NCBI GenBank assembly: GCA_023228425.1
Contig: JALOBE010000009.1
Span: forward strand, 1-64,000
Source: Syntrophales bacterium
Lineage (GTDB): Bacteria; Desulfobacterota; Syntrophia; Syntrophales; UBA2210
DNA: 64,000 nucleotides
Reading direction: 5' to 3'
The notes beneath the pieces were generated by a model, which made no database searches, was not told the DNA's origin, and saw only the letters and a program-made list of their open reading frames with translations. Positions 58,793 through 64,000 of this stretch are shown piece after piece (the stretch's first letter is position 1; each line of letters opens with the position of its first letter). Position numbers and translations under genes: made by a program.

Positions 58793-60547
58793 CTACCCTT
58801 TTTTGTGCGGGATCTCCGTTCCCCGCGCCGTGTAATGCGTATGAAGCAGCTCATGAGACTTGTGTCCCAGCGGTTTTTCGAGGAACGACTCATAGGCCTT
58901 GGTTACCGACGGATTTTCATGGGACTGACGGTATGACTGTCCTTCATCGTCAGCGTACAGGGCGCCGGCCCGCAATGCCCTCTTTTCATTCGTGACAGGC
59001 TGAGGCTGGCCGCCGCCGCCGACACAGCCGCCGGGACATGCCATGATCTCTATAAAGTGATAATCCGCTTCTCCCGCTCTTATCTTATCAAGCAGTTTTC
59101 GGGCATTGCCCAGACCATGGGCAACGGCCACCTTCACATCGCCGAACCCTTCAACCGGCACCGCCGCCTCCTTCACCCCGTCGAGACCTCTCACCGGCGT
59201 GATGTTCAGATCACCGAGAACCTTGCCGGTGACGAGCACATAGGCGGTTCGAAGCGCCGCCTCCATGACACCGCCCGTCGCCCCGAAGATCGTCGCGGCG
59301 CCGGTATACTCTCCCATAGGATCATCGTACGGTTCATCCGGAATGTTGACAAAATCGATACCCGCCTCCCGGATCATCCGGCCGAGTTCACGGGTGGTGA
59401 GGACATAGTCGACATCCCGATACCCGCTGTCATTCATTTCCGGCCGTTTCGCCTCGAACTTCTTTGCCGTACACGGCATGATCGAAACGACAACGATGTC
59501 CTTTGGATCCACACCCGCCTTTTCAGCATAGTACGTCTTGGCCATGGAACCGAACATCTGCTGAGGCGACTTGCAGGTCGAGACGTGAGCGAGGAGATCG
59601 GGGTAAAAGTGCTCACAGAACTTGATCCACCCGGGTGAGCAGGATGTGATCAAGGGCAGGGTTCCCCCATCTTTGATCCGCTGGAGAAGTTCGCTGCCTT
59701 CTTCCATGATCGTCAGGTCCGCCGTGAAATTGGTATCAAACACCTTGTCAAATCCCAGCCTCCGGAGGGCGGCGATCATCTTCCCTGTGACCAGCGACCC
59801 GGGAGGCATGCCGAATTCCTCTCCGAGGGCGGCCCGGATTGCCGGCGCTTCCTGAACGATGACATGCTTGGTCGGATCCTCGAGGACCTTCCAGACCGCC
59901 CCGGTATCATCCCTTTCGTAGATCGCGCCGACCGGACACACCATGATACACTGGCCGCAGTTTATACAATTCGTCTCACCGAGCGGCAAATTGAACGCCG
60001 GCCCGACGAGGACCTTGCTCCCCCTGTTCGAGGATGTCAGAACAGATACTGTCTGGATATGTTCACAAACGGTTATGCATCGGTGACAATGGATGCACTT
60101 CCGGGGATCCCTGACGATCGAGGGGCTTGAGGCATCAATGACCTTGTCCCGGGCAGGGAATTCGGTGGAAAAACGAATATCCCGTACCCCCACATGCTCC
60201 GCAATCCGCTGCAGTTCGCAGTTTCCGCTCCTCACGCAGGACGCACACTCGGCCGGATGGTTGGCCAGCAGAAGCTCGACAACCATTTTCCGTGCCGCTC
60301 GAACCCGCTCGGTGTTCGTGCGAACGGCCATGCCCTCCGTGACGGGAAAGACGCAAGAGGCGACAAGGGTGCGCTGCCCCTCGACTTCCACCACGCAGAC
60401 ACGGCAGGCTCCCGGCGTATGTCCAATCTCGGTCATCGCGCAGAGCGTCGGGATATGAATGCCGACGCTCTGCGCGGCCTGATGGATCGTGGCGCCGGGT
60501 TTTGCGGTGAGCGGGATGTTGTCAATCGTAAGCTTTACAACACTCAC
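58793..60547 (-). CDS. hydA: Modular [FeFe] hydrogenase, NAD(P)-linked HydA/HndD type
   Basis: A 584-residue hydrogenase. It has an N-terminal 2Fe-2S ferredoxin domain (CAMTEIGHTPGACRVCVVEV), then a His-Cys 4Fe-4S domain (HPAECASCVRSGNC), two 4Fe-4S sites (CIHCHRCITVC; CINCGQCIMVCP), and the H-cluster domain with ITSCSPGWIKF, MPCTAKKFE and MACPGGCVGGGG. A fused small-subunit domain is at the end (SHELLHTHYTARG). The second Cys of the usual TSCC is Ser. The architecture is that of bifurcating or NAD(P)-reducing hydrogenases, yet no NuoE/NuoF-like partner is in the window. GTG start after AAGGAGGAATCC. Confidence 0.93.
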   Translation of the reverse strand: MSVVKLTIDNIPLTAKPGATIHQAAQSVGIHIPTLCAMTEIGHTPGACRVCVVEVEGQRTLVASCVFPVTEGMAVRTNTERVRAARKMVVELLLANHPAECASCVRSGNCELQRIAEHVGVRDIRFSTEFPARDKVIDASSPSIVRDPRKCIHCHRCITVCEHIQTVSVLTSSNRGSKVLVGPAFNLPLGETNCINCGQCIMVCPVGAIYERDDTGAVWKVLEDPTKHVIVQEAPAIRAALGEEFGMPPGSLVTGKMIAALRRLGFDKVFDTNFTADLTIMEEGSELLQRIKDGGTLPLITSCSPGWIKFCEHFYPDLLAHVSTCKSPQQMFGSMAKTYYAEKAGVDPKDIVVVSIMPCTAKKFEAKRPEMNDSGYRDVDYVLTTRELGRMIREAGIDFVNIPDEPYDDPMGEYTGAATIFGATGGVMEAALRTAYVLVTGKVLGDLNITPVRGLDGVKEAAVPVEGFGDVKVAVAHGLGNARKLLDKIRAGEADYHFIEIMACPGGCVGGGGQPQPVTNEKRALRAGALYADDEGQSYRQSHENPSVTKAYESFLEKPLGHKSHELLHTHYTARGTEIPHKKG

Positions 60548-60676
60548 GGATTCCTCCTTAACTTTATTTATAATGTACGGAGCAGGGCGGGCACACTCCC
60601 CTTCCGGCTGTTTGAGGTGCCATGCGGGAAGGGTCCGGATCGCGTGCAAAGGCCCGTGTTGAAAAGCACAAGAAGG

Positions 60677-61327
60677 TTATTGATTCAGGGATATCAGTTC
60701 ATCCTTCACCCATAGAGGCGACATCTCCTTCGCCTCTTCGTGCGGAATTTTCCCGTGCAGCAGCATGGCCTTGAAATCGTCGATCATGTAGATTCCCAGG
60801 AACATGTGAACCAGCAGGAAGAGACTGAGAAGCCAGCCGAAAATGGTATGGAGGTGCCCGGATATGGCTACGAGGCTTCGGGGGACATTGTGAGGAAAGG
60901 CCCAGAGAAGCCAACCGGTTCCGATTAGAATCGTACCCCCGATCAACACGCATATCCCGAAGAGCTTCTGCCCTGAATTGTATTTGCCCATCGGGGGAAC
61001 GGGGATTTTCTTATGGAACAGAATTTTTTGGGGATAGCCGCCGAGAACAACGAACCATTTCAAATCGTCCCCGGAAAATGTGAACACTCTTTTAACGAAC
61101 AATACGACGCGATCAAAACCGATCAGGAAGAAAGCGGCCGCATCCAGGCTTAAAAGGACCCCTGCCAGGATATGAATGCGTGCCGCGAGATTCAAGGCGT
61201 CTTCGTGAAGCGGTTTAAAATAAAGCAGCAGCCCCGTTACGGCAAGGGGCAGGAAGCTGACGATTAGCAGGTAATGAAAGACCCTTACACTTAGAGGGTG
61301 TTTCAGAATCATCGTTTCATTCGACAT
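60677..61327 (-). CDS. Cytochrome b subunit for membrane hydrogenase
   Basis: A 216-residue cytochrome b561-type membrane protein with four helices. Histidines placed for two b hemes are in LSVRVFHYLL, AARIHILAG, GHLHTIFGW and LLVHMFLG. This is the fold of NiFe-hydrogenase and formate dehydrogenase gamma subunits, which pass electrons from a periplasmic enzyme to quinone. It lies just after the hydrogenase large and small subunit genes, so an anchor/quinone role for them is likely. AAGGAGTGTACGAG fits the ATG at 61327, not the GTG three codons earlier. Confidence 0.88.
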   Translation of the reverse strand: MSNETMILKHPLSVRVFHYLLIVSFLPLAVTGLLLYFKPLHEDALNLAARIHILAGVLLSLDAAAFFLIGFDRVVLFVKRVFTFSGDDLKWFVVLGGYPQKILFHKKIPVPPMGKYNSGQKLFGICVLIGGTILIGTGWLLWAFPHNVPRSLVAISGHLHTIFGWLLSLFLLVHMFLGIYMIDDFKAMLLHGKIPHEEAKEMSPLWVKDELISLNQ

Positions 61328-61341
61328 CTCGTACACTCCTT

Positions 61342-61662
61342 TCAGGAAAGTCCTTTTGTTCTATTGACGTACGTCGTATGCAGCAAGGTTTCGGATCGTT
61401 CGCTCAACGGCTTGCCTCCGAAATCCTTGTAGTATTTCATCACGGCCTGATTGGCGTGGCTGACGCGTACTTTCGATTTGACGTCATCCTGATACAGTCC
61501 CTTCGTCCGGGCCAGAATGTAATCGGTTTTCCTCGATACGAGGGAGGTGATCCAGATTGTGGGCAGCGCCAGCAGCGCAATCACGATTCCGCCGATGGTG
61601 ATGAACTGCCGCCTCGTCAGGTAAGAGGGATTCTCCATATAGTGGTATTCCTTGTTTTTCAT
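61342..61662 (-). CDS. hydB: [FeFe] hydrogenase small subunit with Tat-type N-terminus
   Basis: A 106-residue protein. After about 12 residues comes TRRQFITIGGIVIALLALP, a twin-arginine motif followed by a hydrophobic stretch. The C-terminal domain is the iron-hydrogenase small subunit (VMKYYKDFGGKPLSERSETL, HTTYVN). In periplasmic [FeFe] hydrogenases the Tat signal on the small subunit carries the large subunit along. The hydrophobic part may stay as an anchor. The start is MKNKEYHYM; an upstream extension overlaps the large subunit gene and is not used. Confidence 0.88.
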   Translation of the reverse strand: MKNKEYHYMENPSYLTRRQFITIGGIVIALLALPTIWITSLVSRKTDYILARTKGLYQDDVKSKVRVSHANQAVMKYYKDFGGKPLSERSETLLHTTYVNRTKGLS

Positions 61663-61682
61663 ATGCCGGCTCCTTTTCTCGA

Positions 61683-62945
61683 TTATTTCCAGGCAAACCA
61701 GGGAAGCGTCGCTTCCAGCCATGAAGAACCTCCGCCCTGAATCGGTTGTCCGCCGCCGTTGATGCAGCCGCCGGGACAGTTCATGACCTCAATGAAATGA
61801 TAGGGCGATCGGCCCCCCAGAACCTGATCGATGACCGGACCGATGTTTTTCCTGAGGCCGTGAACAACAGCCATCCGCACAACAATCTCCTTGCCGTATT
61901 TACTGTCTTTCAGGGGGACGGAGGCGCTCTTGACGCCTTTCAGGCCCCTGACTTTCTGGAATTCCAGCGGTTTGAGTTCCTGGCCCGTCAGAACGGCATA
62001 GGCCGTGCGGAGCGCCGCTTCCATCACGCCGCCGGTATTTCCGAAAATGGTTCCGGCGCCCGTGTATTCCGCGAGAAGGGAATCACCCTCAGCCTCTTTC
62101 TCAGCGGCCAGATCTATCTTCATTTTTTTGAAAAGACGGGCGAGATCGCGGGTCGTCAGCACGGTGTCGACATCGGGATAGGGCACGGATGCTTTTCCGT
62201 TCCGGCGGTTGAATTCGTATGCGTTCCTGAATTCCGGGCGCGAGGCCTCGTATTTTTTGGCTGTACAGGGCATGATGCCGACGGTGTAAATTTTTGATGC
62301 GGCCTTGCCCCAGACTTCAACGCCGTAGGTTTTCGCAACGGCACCCGCCATCTGCTGGGGAGACTTCGCGGACGACAGATGGGGAATCAGGGCGGGGTAT
62401 TGGATCTCCACGAACCGCACCCAGGCCGGACAGCAGGACGTGAATTGCGGCAGGGGACCGACGTGTGCCCCTTTTTCGCCGAAGAGGGCATGCCTCGCCC
62501 GCTGAATGAACTCCGTTCCCTCTTCCATGATCGTCAGGTCTGCGGCGAAATTATTGTCCAGAATCTTAAAACCGGCCTTTCGCATCGAACCGTATAGTTT
62601 TCCGGTGACGAGACTTCCGGCCGGCAGGCCGAACTCCTCGCCGATGGCGACTCGGACGGCCGGCGCTATAATGCCGACAACGGTCGTGGCGGAGTCCTTC
62701 AATTTTGAAACGACCGCATCCACTGTGTCGACAGTCTCATAGGGGGCGCCGAAAGGGCAGTTGACCAGACACTGCCCGCAACTGAGACAGAGATCGGGAT
62801 CAATGCTGTGAATTGTTCCGAACATGCCCTGGATCGCGCCCGTCGGACAATGACGCTTGCAGGCATCACATCCCTTACAACGCGACCCCTCAATGGCGAT
62901 GACGCCGGGAATTTCTCCCTTTTGGTACGTGGCGGCAATATTCAT
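61683..62945 (-). CDS. hydA: Periplasmic-type [FeFe] hydrogenase large subunit
   Basis: A 420-residue subunit. Two N-terminal 4Fe-4S sites (CKGCDACKRHCP; CLSCGQCLVNCP) lead to the H-cluster domain with TSCCPAWVRF, MPCTAKKYE and MNCPGGCINGGG, all canonical. There is no 2Fe-2S module and no signal peptide; export is presumably through the small subunit next in the operon. GGAGGAGATGAGA precedes the ATG at 62945. It is the first gene of the leftward hydrogenase run, next to the transposase remnant. Confidence 0.93.
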   Translation of the reverse strand: MNIAATYQKGEIPGVIAIEGSRCKGCDACKRHCPTGAIQGMFGTIHSIDPDLCLSCGQCLVNCPFGAPYETVDTVDAVVSKLKDSATTVVGIIAPAVRVAIGEEFGLPAGSLVTGKLYGSMRKAGFKILDNNFAADLTIMEEGTEFIQRARHALFGEKGAHVGPLPQFTSCCPAWVRFVEIQYPALIPHLSSAKSPQQMAGAVAKTYGVEVWGKAASKIYTVGIMPCTAKKYEASRPEFRNAYEFNRRNGKASVPYPDVDTVLTTRDLARLFKKMKIDLAAEKEAEGDSLLAEYTGAGTIFGNTGGVMEAALRTAYAVLTGQELKPLEFQKVRGLKGVKSASVPLKDSKYGKEIVVRMAVVHGLRKNIGPVIDQVLGGRSPYHFIEVMNCPGGCINGGGQPIQGGGSSWLEATLPWFAWK

Positions 62946-62998
62946 TCTCATCTCCTCCATATGTTCAGGTAAAAATAGCGATGTGCAAAAAAGCCCGC

Positions 62999-63940
62999 GC
63001 GATGGGTTATGTTATTTTTGACATAATTATATCGTCCAAAGTTGTCAAGCATAAAATGCATGTCGTACATCAAGAACGGCAGGAAGAGCTACCACATGAA
63101 GGTCTGCACCATAGAGCCCTTCGGTTTTATTCCGGCCATCACTCTGGAGCCGGCAATGCGGTGAGCAACACTGATTTCATTGAGTTTTACCGGAAGTGCC
63201 TTGATGCCATGTCCCGAGAGCATCTGGTGGTGCGAACGGTCCGTTTGGACAGCGGGTTCTTCAGCGAGGAGAACATCGAAGCATTTGAAGGAGATTTCCT
63301 GTTTTTTGAGGTCGTAGCGAAGAAGTATGGAAATATCCTGCATTGGGTAAAAGAATGCATCGCCGATGATGCTTTCGAGCCCTTTTATCCCGGCTGCGAC
63401 AAACTAGACGGCGCCTCCTTCAGCTACTACATGAAAACAACCGGAAAGATTCACGATTTTGTTGTTGTGCGGAAGTATCTTGGTCAGGAAGGCGATGGCC
63501 AAGGGATGCTGTTTCCCCAAATGGCGCTATCAGATCATTTGCCACAATCAGCCCGACATGACGCCGAAAGAGGTTTGGGAAGCTTACAACAAGCGGGCAA
63601 AGCGGGAAACTTCAACAGCAATTTTGCCTACTTCCGGCATTGCACGATAGCCTACAACCTGGCGTTGCTCTTCAAGCGCTATATCCTGACCGAACGTTGG
63701 CATAATGCCCGGACATTGACGCTCCGCAAGAATCTGATCAACGTTCCCGGAAGGCTGGTAAACCGTTCCGGCAGAATGATCATGCGCCTGATGGCGGGGC
63801 CTCCATTCGTTGATGTTCTGCACATTGTCAAAGAGCGGTTGATGTGTGTGTATCGAGTGCTGCATCCTGCACCGGCATAGAGTCGGCTGTTGCAGGGAGG
63901 AAGCTGCGTGGACGACTCAACAAAGAGCCAGAGGTGAAGT
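62999..63940 (+). mobile_element. IS1380-family transposase remnant with frameshifts
   Basis: The conserved DDE-type core is split over frames. One frame has RTVRLDSGFFSEENIEAFEG and SYYMKTTGKIHDFVVVRKYL. Near 63480-63600 another frame carries KWRYQIICHNQPDMTPKEVW and AYNKRAKRE, after which the first frame resumes at NSNFAYFRHCTIAYNLALLF. The N-terminal domain is missing or unrecognisable before about 63080. At least two frameshifts make it inactive. The sequence after the last helix runs into the window end; terminal inverted repeats were not found. Confidence 0.85.
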
Positions 63941-64000
63941 GTTTCTGAGTATCGACTATTATTGCCATTTTGAGGACCACAGCATGAGATGAATGTCTTG

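Overview
The window looks like chromosomal DNA of an anaerobic deltaproteobacterium (Desulfobacterota, perhaps Syntrophales; this is inferred from gene content, not proven). It is moderately GC-rich. It carries adk with the Desulfovibrio-type LID, CCG-domain Fe-S proteins, Na+/solute symporters of the ActP type with a DUF4212-like small subunit, and two [FeFe] hydrogenases with all three maturases. Interspersed repeats are frequent.

Positions 1-14,600 are mostly housekeeping. A leftward block holds the DUF2520 gene-panB, adk, lepA and hemW. A rightward block holds gph, tilS, ftsH, folP, acpS, tsaE, lysC and a ComEA-like gene, ending in tRNA-Pro(GGG) and a clear terminator. Positions 14,600-23,400 are accessory single genes (serine hydrolase, SH3/anchor protein, trmO plus a NifX-like gene, PfkB kinase, YhdH-type oxidoreductase, a frameshifted double gamma-glutamylcyclotransferase, a monoacylglycerol-lipase-like hydrolase) separated by repeats.

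Positions 23,500-33,640 form a transport/signalling block: a membrane HAMP-PAS-degenerate histidine kinase fused to a DnaQ-type exonuclease, a cNMP/CBS/DUF294 protein, and a symporter module (small subunit, ActP-like permease, Yip1-like membrane protein). The symporter module is present twice as a nearly identical 2.7-kb direct repeat whose two copies have different upstream regions.

Positions 34,100-48,700 mix an Fe-S protein, two methyltransferases (one apparently exported), GDSL and amidohydrolase enzymes, a DUF4185 lipoprotein, a chalcone-isomerase-like exported protein, an M23 endopeptidase, a phasin-like/winged-helix fusion, a QueG-like protein and RlpA. Positions 48,950-53,260 are an iron-uptake operon (DtxR-FeoA fusion, feoA, feoB with an unusual insertion, and two small genes) preceded by a promoter and an IdeR/DtxR-like iron box.

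Positions 53,350-64,000 hold a decayed outer-membrane gene and an IS4-type transposase remnant. An all-leftward hydrogenase block follows: a hydrogenase large subunit, a Tat-type small subunit and a cytochrome b, then a modular [FeFe] hydrogenase, a broken TM1266-type regulator, hydF, hydG, a small orphan gene and hydE. A broken IS1380-type transposase closes the window. The hydrogenase island is therefore bracketed by dead transposases. Two repeat families recur: arrays of GTCATTTCGA units (two of them bounded by short inverted repeats), and palindromes containing CGTAAAAAG/CTTTTTACG.
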